From Flavobacteriales bacterium (lineage in GTDB: Bacteria; Bacteroidota; Bacteroidia; Flavobacteriales_E; Vicingaceae): 64,000 nt of DNA. Positions 33,716 through 41,798 of this stretch are shown piece after piece. Under the pieces are notes generated by a model. That model saw only the letters and a program-made list of their open reading frames with translations. It made no database searches and was not told where the DNA came from. Position numbers and translations under genes: made by a program. The DNA lies in the NCBI GenBank assembly GCA_002401955.1, contig NVUQ01000001.1, positions 186,001-250,000 of the forward strand, given 5' to 3'. Numbering within the stretch: position 1 is the stretch's first letter; the number at the start of each line of letters is the position of its first letter.

Positions 33716-34846
33716 ATGAAACCATACGATAGAAATAAACCACACAATCAGTTGCCATTACTTCCTCCTATAGAGGAGAAAATTATTGATAATGATATAC
33801 TACATAAATGGGGTATGGCAAGATCAGCTGTAACCAAATTAGATGGCATAACCAATACATTGGATGACCCTCAAATAATGGTAAATACTATTGTTCTTCA
33901 AGAGGCAAAAGAATCTTCGAAAATCGAAAATATAGTAACAACAACAGATGGTTTATATCGAGCATTAGCATTATCTGCTACTGAGCAAAGAAGTGATGCA
34001 GCAAAGCAAGTAATAAGGTATAGAGAGTCATTAATGGAAGGTATAGACCTTTTAAAATCCCATGGACAACTTGATAAAGAAATATTAATTCGATTATTTC
34101 AAATAATTAAAGATTCAACGGCAGGTGTAAGAACGGACTTGCAAGAAGTTTGGCTATCGAAAGGAGGCTCAGATTCAGGTGCTGGAGAAAGAGTTTATAC
34201 TCCGCCTCTAGGCAATGCCCTTTTGAATGAAAAATTAGAGAACCTGATTGAGTTTCTGAATGATGACGAAAAGTATAATTATCCTCCATTAATAAAAATG
34301 TCAATTGCCCATTATCAGTTGGAAGCAATTCATCCATTTATAGACGGAAATGGGCGTACAGGGAGAGTTGCAAATGTTCTCTACTTGGTTAATAAAAATA
34401 TACTAAAACATCCCATTGCATACTTTAGTAGATATATCAGTCAAAATAGAGAAGATTACCAATATTGCCTAAAAGGCGTGACTGAAAGGCAAGCATGGAA
34501 ACCATGGCTATTGTTCATGCTGGAAGCTGTAGAATCAACAGCTAATTACACTATAGATAAAATCGAACAAATAAATCAACAAAAATCGAAAACCTTAGCT
34601 TATGTAAATGAGAGAGATTCGAAAATCGATAAAGAATACATTGAAGCGATATTTATCCAACCATATATAAAAGCCTTACACCTAAGTGAAAATAGTAAGT
34701 ATAAAGCAAAAACTAGAAAAACAGCAACATCTGTTTTAAATAGGTTGGTTGAACTAAAAGTATTGGATCCTCCTAAAAAAATTGGCCGTGAAATCGTTTA
34801 TATTAATTCAACTCTGATTAACATCTTATCAGAAAATGATGAGTAA
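33716..34846 (+). CDS. Fic-domain protein with C-terminal winged helix
   Basis: 376 residues. Seen: the inhibitory helix motif SSKIEN at 67-72 (S-x-x-x-E-N class), the Fic core HPFIDGNGRTGR at 206-217 with catalytic histidine intact, and a C-terminal winged-helix region at about 310-376. Fic enzymes transfer AMP or other nucleotide moieties to protein hydroxyls. An inhibitory motif in the same chain implies self-restraint. The promoter-proximal repeat array suggests that the winged helix binds its own promoter. All key residues are present. Confidence 0.9.
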   Translation: MKPYDRNKPHNQLPLLPPIEEKIIDNDILHKWGMARSAVTKLDGITNTLDDPQIMVNTIVLQEAKESSKIENIVTTTDGLYRALALSATEQRSDAAKQVIRYRESLMEGIDLLKSHGQLDKEILIRLFQIIKDSTAGVRTDLQEVWLSKGGSDSGAGERVYTPPLGNALLNEKLENLIEFLNDDEKYNYPPLIKMSIAHYQLEAIHPFIDGNGRTGRVANVLYLVNKNILKHPIAYFSRYISQNREDYQYCLKGVTERQAWKPWLLFMLEAVESTANYTIDKIEQINQQKSKTLAYVNERDSKIDKEYIEAIFIQPYIKALHLSENSKYKAKTRKTATSVLNRLVELKVLDPPKKIGREIVYINSTLINILSENDE

Positions 34847-34951
34847 TATTTAACTTTTGATCCTCTGAATATTTGGCTATCTTATAATTATATCTCGTTC
34901 ATTTAAAATTGTCTCACTTTCTTTAAAAGAATGATTATATTCATAATGTTT

Positions 34952-34996
34952 GTAAATACGAACATAATTACATATTTTTGTATGTAAATACGAACG
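34952..34996 (+). promoter_or_regulatory. Direct-repeat operator of the hipB-hipA pair 1
   Basis: TGTAAATACGAAC occurs twice (from 34951 and from 34984), 33 bases apart, the second copy ending just before the ATG at 34999. This fits autorepression by the HipB-like protein. Confidence 0.65.
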
Positions 34997-34998
34997 TT

Positions 34999-35319
34999 AT
35001 GGCTAACAAGAAAATAATTTTATTACCAAAAGCACGAAAAATACTGATTGAGGTTGGTGAGAATATTAAGTTAGCTCGATTAAGACGAAAGCTAAGTAGT
35101 GCACAGGTAGCTGAACGTGCAAACATTGGCAGAACAACGCTGTATCACATTGAGAATGGTGACCCAGGAGTAAGTATTGGTGCTTATTTACAAGTATTAA
35201 TGGTGCTAGGGCTAGGCGAGGATTTTTTGGAGTTAGCAAAGGATGATAAACTTGGGAGAAAACTTCAAGATGCTAAATTAACTACCAAAGAAAGAGCTCC
35301 TAAACGAAAGAATAAGTAA
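34999..35319 (+). CDS. HipB-like XRE-family antitoxin/repressor
   Basis: 106 residues from the ATG at 34999; a TTG at 34978 would overlap the operator repeats. A helix-turn-helix of the XRE type spans about 15-70 (IKLARLRRKLSSAQVAERAN, then TLYHIENGDPGVSIGAYLQV). The tail is basic. Its stop overlaps the hipA ATG (TAATG). Predicted to bind the repeats upstream and to restrain the kinase. Confidence 0.85.
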   Translation: MANKKIILLPKARKILIEVGENIKLARLRRKLSSAQVAERANIGRTTLYHIENGDPGVSIGAYLQVLMVLGLGEDFLELAKDDKLGRKLQDAKLTTKERAPKRKNK

Positions 35320-36596
35320 TGGCTAAACAGGAAAACAAAAGATGCCTACATGTATACGCAAATTGGCAAGGGATAGAGGCCCCCATCTTGATGGGAGCAT
35401 TATATTCTGAGAGACTGAAGGGTAAAGAAATATTTTCTTTTGAATATAATAAAGAATGGCTAACGTACGACCAAGCCCAACTTCTCGATCCTGAGCTACA
35501 ACTATATGCTGGATTACAACACCTCGGTACTAATCAGAAGAATTTCGGATTGTTTTTAGATTCCTCACCTGACCGCTGGGGACGCTTACTTATGAGAAGA
35601 AAAGAAGCGGCAATGGCAAGAAAGGAAGAAAGAGCAGAGCAAAAGTTGTTTGAAACTGATTACCTATTAGGTGTTTTTGATGGACATCGAATGGGAGCAT
35701 TACGATTTAAGTTAGATATAGATGGTGACTTTTTAAACAACAACAGGGAGCTAGCAAGTCCACCATGGACATCACTTAGAGAATTAGAACAAATAAGTTT
35801 GAAACTAGAGCAAGATGACATAACTGAAGCCCCTGAATACTTAAAATGGTTAAACATGCTCATTGCTCCAGGTACTTCCTTAGGAGGTGCTAGACCAAAG
35901 GCTAGTATTGTTGGAAAAGATGAAAGTTTATGGATTGCCAAGTTTCCAAGCAGAAATGACGGAGGGGATGTAGGTGGCTGGGAAATAGTTACTTATGAAC
36001 TAGCTATTGCAGCAGGTATTCAAATGGCTGAATCGAAAGCCCAAAAATTCTCATCAAAATACTACACATTCTTAACCAAACGATTTGACAGAACAAGAGA
36101 TGGGAAAAGAATACATTTTGCCTCAGCAATGACTATGCTAGGATATGCTGATGGACAAGATCATAACGATGGAATAAGCTATCTTGAGCTAGCTGAGTTT
36201 ATTGCTGAAAATGGAGCTAATGTAAACGAAGATCTCGAAGAGTTATGGCGCAGAATAGTATTTAGTATCTGTGTTACAAATACCGATGACCATCTTAGAA
36301 ACCATGGCTTTATATTAACAGAAGGGGGCTGGATATTATCTCCTGCTTACGACATTAACCCCGTAGAAACTGATACTGGATTGACACTAAATATCTCTGA
36401 CAATGATAACTCCTTGGATCTAGAACTTGCTATGGAAGTACATGCGTTTTTTCGATTATCAAAAGAACAAGCTAAAGAAATAATAAATGAAGTGACAACT
36501 GCTGTACGACCTTGGAAAGATGTCGCAACAAAATATGGAATATCAAGGGCTGAACAAGAACTCAAATCCCTTGCATTTAACAAAGCAGAGCGTTAA
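35319..36596 (+). CDS. HipA-like kinase toxin
   Basis: 425 residues. Seen: an N-terminal HipA_N-like region with SSPDRWGR (about 82-89), the nucleotide loop GTSLGGARPKAS at 185-196, the catalytic motif TDDHLRN at 322-328, and the metal motif SPAYD at 341-345. HipA kinases phosphorylate translation-related proteins such as aminoacyl-tRNA synthetases and cause growth arrest. All catalytic residues are intact. It follows its hipB partner with overlapping stop and start. Confidence 0.9.
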   Translation: MAKQENKRCLHVYANWQGIEAPILMGALYSERLKGKEIFSFEYNKEWLTYDQAQLLDPELQLYAGLQHLGTNQKNFGLFLDSSPDRWGRLLMRRKEAAMARKEERAEQKLFETDYLLGVFDGHRMGALRFKLDIDGDFLNNNRELASPPWTSLRELEQISLKLEQDDITEAPEYLKWLNMLIAPGTSLGGARPKASIVGKDESLWIAKFPSRNDGGDVGGWEIVTYELAIAAGIQMAESKAQKFSSKYYTFLTKRFDRTRDGKRIHFASAMTMLGYADGQDHNDGISYLELAEFIAENGANVNEDLEELWRRIVFSICVTNTDDHLRNHGFILTEGGWILSPAYDINPVETDTGLTLNISDNDNSLDLELAMEVHAFFRLSKEQAKEIINEVTTAVRPWKDVATKYGISRAEQELKSLAFNKAER

Positions 36597-36597
36597 T

Positions 36598-36762
36598 TCT
36601 AACCATAAACGTTTAGATGAGTGGCTGCTAGAGAGTACATTATCTCAAATAAATTCATCACAAAAAACAATTGAACTTCAGAATGTAAAATCAGGAGTTT
36701 ATTTCGTTCAACTCACTATTGATAACATAACGATTTCCAGAAAAATATTCATCAACAAATGA
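36598..36762 (+). pseudogene. T9SS type A sorting-domain remnant
   Basis: 54 codons ending KTIELQNVKSGVYFVQLTID and KIFINK, the last two strands of a T9SS type A domain. There is no signal peptide or passenger domain. It follows the hipA stop and is in an open frame overlapping the end of hipA, so it is the 3' end of a secreted-protein gene cut by the arrival of the hipBA block or by deletion. Confidence 0.65.
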
Positions 36763-36770
36763 TAAGAGCT

Positions 36771-36827
36771 TTTATTATCTATCGGCATTATACAAAAACC
36801 ATTGTTGGGTGTTTTGAAATTAAATTG
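36771..36827 (+). repeat. Dispersed 57-bp repeat, copy A
   Basis: ATCGGCATTATACAAAAACC and GTTGGGTGTTTT with flanks recur at 49830-49885 with four differences. No coding sense is seen. Copy B ends at the breakpoint of the gpmI/T9SS duplication. Confidence 0.75.
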
Positions 36828-37083
36828 ATATTACAAATCTGTCTTGATTTAACATGATTGCCATCTTCGTTAACGTTAGTTTAGAATGGTCTAAATATTT
36901 TAAGAAGTAATAAAGCAATTCAAAAAAGAGGCTCCCTGAACAACACTTATCAGAAAAAGTAAAGAAGGAGCTTGGGTCGGACCCACCAAAAGCACCTTAC
37001 CACCCAATACTAAAGGTTGAACCAAAGAATTAAGTCACTATATCAAATTTAGGCCATGACCTGATCGCCCACGGATGCGTTTT
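36828..37083. other. Intergenic region with degraded traces
   Basis: Contains TTAAGAAGTAATAAAGCAAT at 36900, similar to 15323. A short open stretch reads LSEKVKKELGSDPPKAP and resembles KVKKELQ at 15.2 kb. These look like two decayed copies of the same unknown element. No intact gene. Confidence 0.45.
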
Positions 37084-38193
37084 TTATTCCAACACAGGAA
37101 GGATCAGCACATAATTGGTGCTTCTACCTTTTTCTTCGGTTGGTTTTAGCACTCCTTTTTGCATTAAATCTTCAATATCGTTTAGTGCTGTACGGGAGGT
37201 AACGTTGTTCATTTTTGCCCATTTAGATGAACTTAACTTCCCATAGAAATCATCCTGCAGTTTATTCACCATGTGGAGCTGCCTAGCATTGAACTGGGTT
37301 TGTTGGTGGTTTTCCCAAAATTTGGCTTTAAGTAATATTTTGGAAAGTGTTTCATTCGTTACTTCCAACGACTCGATCAAGCGTTCTAAATACCACACCA
37401 GCCATGTCGTAACATCCATATTCCCTTTTTGAGTAGCTTCCAGCATATTGTTATATCCTTTCTTGTGCTTCGAGATCTGCGAAGACATGCTATAAAATCG
37501 TTGATTCGTTTTATCCGCCCGAGCAAGTTGTTTATCTCCTATAGCCCTGGCCATTCTCCCATTGCCATCATCAAATGGATGTATGCTCACAAACCATAAG
37601 TGTGCTATTGCCGATTTTATTAACGAATCCATGCTGTCATTCGCATTGAACCATTCGATAAATTTATTCATCTCAGTCTCCAATCTATCAGCTTCAGGAG
37701 CAACATAATGTACCCTTTCTTTTCCCATGGCTCCGGAGACAACTTGCATGGGCCCGTCTTTATTTCCTCGGTATTGGGCAACAGTTATTTTATACAATCC
37801 ACTGTAACCAGTTGGAAATAAAGCGTTATGCCATCCACACATTCTTGTTTTGGTCAATTCAAGTTGAAAATTTTGGGTAGCATCCATCATCATTGCCACC
37901 ACTCCTTCAACATCACGGTTGGCCTCGGGTAAACCAGATATGTCCATGCCTAGCCTACGCGCAACAGAAGAACGTACCTCTTCAGGATTCAGTATTTCAC
38001 CTTCAATTTCACTAGATTTAACAATGTCTTCCGTCAGGGTATACAGAACCGCCTCTTCTCTCAGTTTAAAACCGATTCCTTCCATTCGACCAATTAACCG
38101 CCCTTGCAGCTCACGAGCCTTACTGACATAAGGCAGTAAAATCCCACTATCCCATTTAAATTCTGTCCAATCTTTTCTAAAATGTATGTACAT
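37084..38193 (-). CDS. Fic-domain protein with DUF4172 N-terminal region
   Basis: 369 residues from the ATG at 38193 (a GTG lies one codon upstream). Seen: a DUF4172-like start, the inhibitory motif SSEIEGE at 60-66, the Fic core HPFDDGNGRMAR at 205-216, and a C-terminal winged helix (about 310-365, MNNVTSRTALNDIEDLMQKG). It is distinct from the Fic gene at 33716 in its N-terminal domain and oriented the other way. Predicted AMP-transferase with built-in inhibition. It probably regulates its own promoter, given the upstream repeats. Confidence 0.9.
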   Translation of the reverse strand: MYIHFRKDWTEFKWDSGILLPYVSKARELQGRLIGRMEGIGFKLREEAVLYTLTEDIVKSSEIEGEILNPEEVRSSVARRLGMDISGLPEANRDVEGVVAMMMDATQNFQLELTKTRMCGWHNALFPTGYSGLYKITVAQYRGNKDGPMQVVSGAMGKERVHYVAPEADRLETEMNKFIEWFNANDSMDSLIKSAIAHLWFVSIHPFDDGNGRMARAIGDKQLARADKTNQRFYSMSSQISKHKKGYNNMLEATQKGNMDVTTWLVWYLERLIESLEVTNETLSKILLKAKFWENHQQTQFNARQLHMVNKLQDDFYGKLSSSKWAKMNNVTSRTALNDIEDLMQKGVLKPTEEKGRSTNYVLILPVLE

Positions 38194-38236
38194 CACTATT
38201 CATTTATCTTATTGATTACCTCAAATGTAGTCCATA

Positions 38237-38330
38237 TTTCGTGAAAAATAACTTATTCAGGAAATTATTTTTCGTGTTTAAGGTGGTTTTTCGTGAAAAC
38301 AGTAACTTATTGCGAAATAATAATTCGTAA
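38237..38330 (-). promoter_or_regulatory. Two TTTCGTGAAAA operator repeats upstream of the second Fic gene
   Basis: TTTCGTGAAAA is followed by AACTTATT at 38237 and again at 38289, 52 bases apart. Each has an inverted partner further on (ATTTTTCGTG near 38266, AATAATTCGT near 38318). The segment lies 44 bases before the Fic start in its direction of reading. The rest of the 38194-38561 gap shows nothing I can name. Confidence 0.65.
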
Positions 38331-38561
38331 TTAAGGGTTTGTTGTGTAAAAAAGGGTGTTTAAAGGAAAAATATATTCGTATTTATCGATTTTCACTCGG
38401 ATTTAAAGGAATCTCAAATTGATATTAAACCTGTGTTACAAATATAGACTATGTTATAAACTAGCACACCAATCATTTTGTATTTACTAGATTTTAAGGC
38501 GTATACTTAAGTCACTCTAAATTTAACATAGCTACACTACCAAATTAGTCTTTTCAAAATT

Positions 38562-39860
38562 CTACTTATTATTCGCTCCAATTTTAACCCTTTGAATATT
38601 CTTATCTATATCTGCAGCAACAAGCTGAACAGTCTTCTGGTTTAAATCATATTCTTTTATTCTGCTACTAAAAGTAGCTACTTTATCCACAACATTATCT
38701 ATTATTTCATTATAGTGTAGGATCCCTACTTTTTTGGCTGTGGCTACTATGTCCTCACGATTAACACCTTTTACCTTACCATTAATAGATATTTTATGAG
38801 GAATTATAAAGCTCTGGTAAGGATCAAAAGGAAAGGTTAAATCGTAAGCTGGAGATAATGACCACCGTCCCTTTTCATCCATTAAAAAGGAAAAATTCTT
38901 GGTATGATCATCCCTATTAGAAGCCACCACATTAAAGACCATTTGCATAAACAACTGCTCCTTTTGGTTGCTAGGAAGCTTAAGGTGTTCCATCACACTA
39001 AATATATGTTCGTATGAAAATTCGGTATTCTTTCCAAAAAATCCAGTAAGAGCATTTACTGTTTGTTTGTGAACCTTACGATTTTTAACTCTATCAAATC
39101 TTTTGCTAGCAAAGTGAGCTCTACCCCCTTCACAAATGAGTCTTGAATCAGCTACATTAATTCCAATATCCTTAGCAATTTGATTATAAACAAATTCAAC
39201 ATAGTTCTTTTCCCGATTCCAAATATCCTGTGAATCATGCTCCAATTTAACAATGTAGTAATCTACTGGAATGTGATGAATAATATCTCCAGCTAATATT
39301 TTTTCATTTTCTTTTTTTTGTTCTCTCGTTATGGCTACTAATATTTTTGCTTGAGCACCTCCTACAGATGATCCTATCGTAAGAATATTTCTTAACGCAT
39401 CAGGGTTATGCACGAAATCTTCTTGCTCGTATTTTCTTTTGATGATTTTATCTGAAATTTGAGCCAACTCAGACAAATCTAAGTTATGTGTTATGTTGGG
39501 AATGTCTTTCCCTTCATGATACTCTGTTGCTCCGATCCCTCTACCACCTACATACAGAAGCCTTTCTACTGGATTCATTTGAGATTGATCCATGTCAATT
39601 TGTTCTAACCATTCTTTGAATACTACGTTACCAAAAGAATCAGGGAGTGAGTCATTAAATGTTGGTATCATTCCGTTAAATTTCTCATGATAGTTATTCC
39701 CATACAATAACTCTTTTTTATCTGGATGTATCAAAGGAGCTATATTAAATGGAGAATCAATATATTCTTGATCAGACTCGAATATTGCAGTATTGTTTCT
39801 GTCGTCCCACGAGATGTAACCCACGGTAGTATTCCATATCGATATTTTAGCTGAACTCAT
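38562..39860 (-). CDS. HipA-like kinase toxin, second type
   Basis: 432 residues. Seen: nucleotide loop GSSVGGAQAK at 163-172, the catalytic motif RDDHTKN at 316-322 (Asp-Asp-His with the metal-binding Asn), and SPAYD at 336-340. It is only distantly like the HipA at 35319 (different N-terminal domain and spacing). The ATG overlaps the hipB-like stop (ATGA). Predicted Ser/Thr kinase that stops growth when free of its partner. Confidence 0.9.
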   Translation of the reverse strand: MSSAKISIWNTTVGYISWDDRNNTAIFESDQEYIDSPFNIAPLIHPDKKELLYGNNYHEKFNGMIPTFNDSLPDSFGNVVFKEWLEQIDMDQSQMNPVERLLYVGGRGIGATEYHEGKDIPNITHNLDLSELAQISDKIIKRKYEQEDFVHNPDALRNILTIGSSVGGAQAKILVAITREQKKENEKILAGDIIHHIPVDYYIVKLEHDSQDIWNREKNYVEFVYNQIAKDIGINVADSRLICEGGRAHFASKRFDRVKNRKVHKQTVNALTGFFGKNTEFSYEHIFSVMEHLKLPSNQKEQLFMQMVFNVVASNRDDHTKNFSFLMDEKGRWSLSPAYDLTFPFDPYQSFIIPHKISINGKVKGVNREDIVATAKKVGILHYNEIIDNVVDKVATFSSRIKEYDLNQKTVQLVAADIDKNIQRVKIGANNK

Positions 39861-40132
39861 TTATTCTCTTTTTCATACATTTCTTTTGGCGAGATAGGTG
39901 AACTATTCAAAATTTCAAGAAGCTTCTCTGTTTTGTTAAACTCCTTTAGCAGTTTTATAAAAATCAAGAGGCTAGTCCCTCTACCTGCTTCTATATCACT
40001 AATATGTTTTCTACTCACACCAATTTTAATTGCCAATTGTTCCTGGTTGTACCTTTTATTTTTGCGGAGACCTTTAATTTTGGCTCCGATTTCTTCTAAA
40101 ATTTCACCGTCTAACTTTGCATAAAATAACAT
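39857..40132 (-). CDS. HipB-like XRE-family antitoxin/repressor, second type
   Basis: 91 residues from the ATG at 40132; a TTG at 40153 is less likely because an operator covers it. XRE helix-turn-helix at about 10-65 (IKGLRKNKRYNQEQLAIKIG, then VSRKHISDIEAGRG). The first operator palindrome lies three bases upstream of the ATG. Partner of the downstream HipA-like kinase. Confidence 0.87.
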   Translation of the reverse strand: MLFYAKLDGEILEEIGAKIKGLRKNKRYNQEQLAIKIGVSRKHISDIEAGRGTSLLIFIKLLKEFNKTEKLLEILNSSPISPKEMYEKENK

Positions 40133-40135
40133 AAT

Positions 40136-40267
40136 GTAACTATTTAGTAACAAATATAGGATATTATACCATATATGACACTATTTAGTTACAATTATAT
40201 TTAATTACATGTAACTATATAGTTACATAAATGATGTTTAAGTGTGTTTTTGAAACTAAACAGTTAC
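40136..40267 (-). promoter_or_regulatory. Four-palindrome operator array of the second hipBA pair
   Basis: GTAACTATTTAGTAAC (40136), GACACTATTTAGTTAC (40177), GTAACTATATAGTTAC (40211, perfect dyad) and GAAACTAAACAGTTAC (40252). Start-to-start spacings are 41, 34 and 41 bases. This is a clear cooperative repressor array, comparable in style to the multi-operator hip control region. Confidence 0.85.
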
Positions 40268-40351
40268 ATACACATTCCTATTCTGTGTCTCGCTTAATGA
40301 TTTAGCCTAAAATAAAGCTCTCGCTCCATTTTTATTTAAAATTGTCCCCCC

Positions 40352-40447
40352 CTATATTTCATCTATAATTTCAGAAGGTGTATAATATCCACTCCCACAC
40401 CCAACAAAAGCAACTCCAATTAGTAGTATGAAAAGTCTATTTAGCAT
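40352..40447 (-). CDS. 31-residue lipoprotein (leader with very short tail)
   Basis: Leader MLNRLFILLIGVAFVGCG with a lipobox, then only about 14 residues to the stop. The leader matches those at 28976 and 29271. Its ATG overlaps the 3' end of the gene at 40437 by 11 bases. It may be a real tiny lipoprotein or the truncated start of a longer one. Confidence 0.45.
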   Translation of the reverse strand: MLNRLFILLIGVAFVGCGSGYYTPSEIIDEI

Positions 40448-40916
40448 CTTTCTTAAGTATTGGATAAAGTATAATAGTTAAACTTATAAATCCAATGTAC
40501 CAATAAATAACATCATTAGGCTCATCCCCTTTATATAAACCAAAGCATATTATTGCAATTAGAAAAACAGAAAATAATTTCATAACTCCGTACAGATAGT
40601 TAATCGTCTTGATAAAATATGAAGGTTTCCTCGTCTCTTGATAAGAATTCATATTATTTACAATCTCATTATAAGCATCAAGTTCTATCTCCTCCCTCAT
40701 TTTATCAGTACTTTTCTTTATCCCATCAACATAGTTTTTTCCAGCATAATTCGCCTCAATTATTTGTAAATTTGAGACCAAACAATCAATAAAAGCAAAC
40801 TGCTCACTTGTAATTCTCTTTTGAACTCCATCGCTTACACCTCCCTCAAACATAAGAGCATACTCACCACTAAATTCAATATATAACTTTATATGTTTTA
40901 ACTTTATCTTCTCCAT
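40437..40916 (-). CDS. Membrane protein, shuffled paralogue of the gene at 29693
   Basis: 159 residues. The N-terminal half (about 1-95) is soluble (KHIKLYIEFSGEYALMFEGG and onward) with no match elsewhere in the window. The C-terminal half (about 98-159) has the two-helix unit IKTINYLYGVMKLFSVFLIA, nearly identical to the N-terminal half of the protein at 29693-30178. It lies across divergent promoter P2 from the gene at 41005. Function unknown. Confidence 0.65.
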   Translation of the reverse strand: MEKIKLKHIKLYIEFSGEYALMFEGGVSDGVQKRITSEQFAFIDCLVSNLQIIEANYAGKNYVDGIKKSTDKMREEIELDAYNEIVNNMNSYQETRKPSYFIKTINYLYGVMKLFSVFLIAIICFGLYKGDEPNDVIYWYIGFISLTIILYPILKKDAK

Positions 40917-41004
40917 AAATTGATGTTCAATGGCACCCTCTAAAAGTACTGAAAATATTAAAAGTTGAGATTATTCGTTACTTTAGAAGAATTCTATAAT
41001 TTTA
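40917..41004. promoter_or_regulatory. Divergent promoter module P2
   Basis: GAAAATATTAAAAGTTGAG followed by ATTATTCGTTACTTTAG, almost the same as P1 at 30.2 kb, between divergent genes of the same types. Confidence 0.55.
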
Positions 41005-41703
41005 ATGAAAGCCAAACACAATATTCTCATACACGTATCTATTCTTTTAATATTATGGATAACTTGGTTTTTCTCATCTGAGCACATACTTGCCGCTTAC
41101 ATACCACAACAGCATGATGTAATTATTTGGTTGTTTCTAACGGGGGTTGGACTTTCAGTAATATTTTTTCTTGTTCTATTATCCTATATCATTACCTCAA
41201 TAATTAGAAAAAAAACTAAAGTGAAAAAACATCTATTAATCATATCAGTTTTACTGCTTGTTGGAAGCCATGGGTTTGGGCAAGAATCTTCTTACTGCCT
41301 GCAATTCTCAAAGGAAAAGAAAAGCCATACTGTAAAAGAAGGAAAAAAAATAAATTACATCATTGCAAATGACTCCACATGGAAAAAGGGAGTACTTGTT
41401 AGAATTACAAAAGACAGCTTATCAATCGAGCATTATAAAGAATCTAAGCTTTTTGCAGAGGATGAAAATACGTTTATCCTCACATATCACCTAAAGAATA
41501 TTAAGGCAATTGCCTACAAGAAACCAGAAACCATTGTAAGAGGTGCCACTATTGCTACAGCATCAACTATTGTTATTATTGCTTCACTTGGGGCATTGGC
41601 AAAGGGTATTAATCCAGAAAACTCTTTTAAAAGGTTTAATAAAATAGTAGATACAGAAACTGGATGGAAAATTGCAATCGTTAATTTAAACCATCTAAAG
41701 TGA
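41005..41703 (+). CDS. Apparent fusion of a two-helix membrane protein and a secreted cassette protein
   Basis: The 232-codon frame reads a two-helix protein (1-72, KHNILIHVSILLILWITWFF and a second helix), then at 41221 continues into KKHLLIISVLLLVGSHGFGQ, a complete cassette-type signal peptide, and a secreted domain (ESSYCLQFSKEKKSHTVKEG and onward, with a further hydrophobic stretch near 180-200). Junction DNA is AAAACTAAAGTGAAAAA, the same as at 32250, where the upstream gene stops in TGA and the next starts at the overlapping GTG. Here a run of eight A just before shifts the frame; with seven A the first gene would end RKKLK and the second would start at GTG 41221. Two genes joined by an indel, or slippage, is more likely than a true fusion. 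Confidence 0.65.
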   Translation: MKAKHNILIHVSILLILWITWFFSSEHILAAYIPQQHDVIIWLFLTGVGLSVIFFLVLLSYIITSIIRKKTKVKKHLLIISVLLLVGSHGFGQESSYCLQFSKEKKSHTVKEGKKINYIIANDSTWKKGVLVRITKDSLSIEHYKESKLFAEDENTFILTYHLKNIKAIAYKKPETIVRGATIATASTIVIIASLGALAKGINPENSFKRFNKIVDTETGWKIAIVNLNHLK

Positions 41704-41792
41704 AAAATCTCCTAACATATCTAATCCTTTTGATTGTTGCTGCTGGGTGTGGTGATAACGTTAATATTTTACAAGTGGAGATTGGCTATTAG
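41700..41792 (+). CDS. 30-residue lipoprotein (leader with very short tail)
   Basis: GTG start overlapping the previous stop (AAAGTGA). Leader MKNLLTYLILLIVAAGCGDN with a lipobox, then ten residues. The leader is close to that at 31404. Like the gene at 40352, it may be an end-of-series remnant or a genuine micro-lipoprotein. Confidence 0.45.
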   Translation: MKNLLTYLILLIVAAGCGDNVNILQVEIGY

Positions 41793-41798
41793 TAAATC

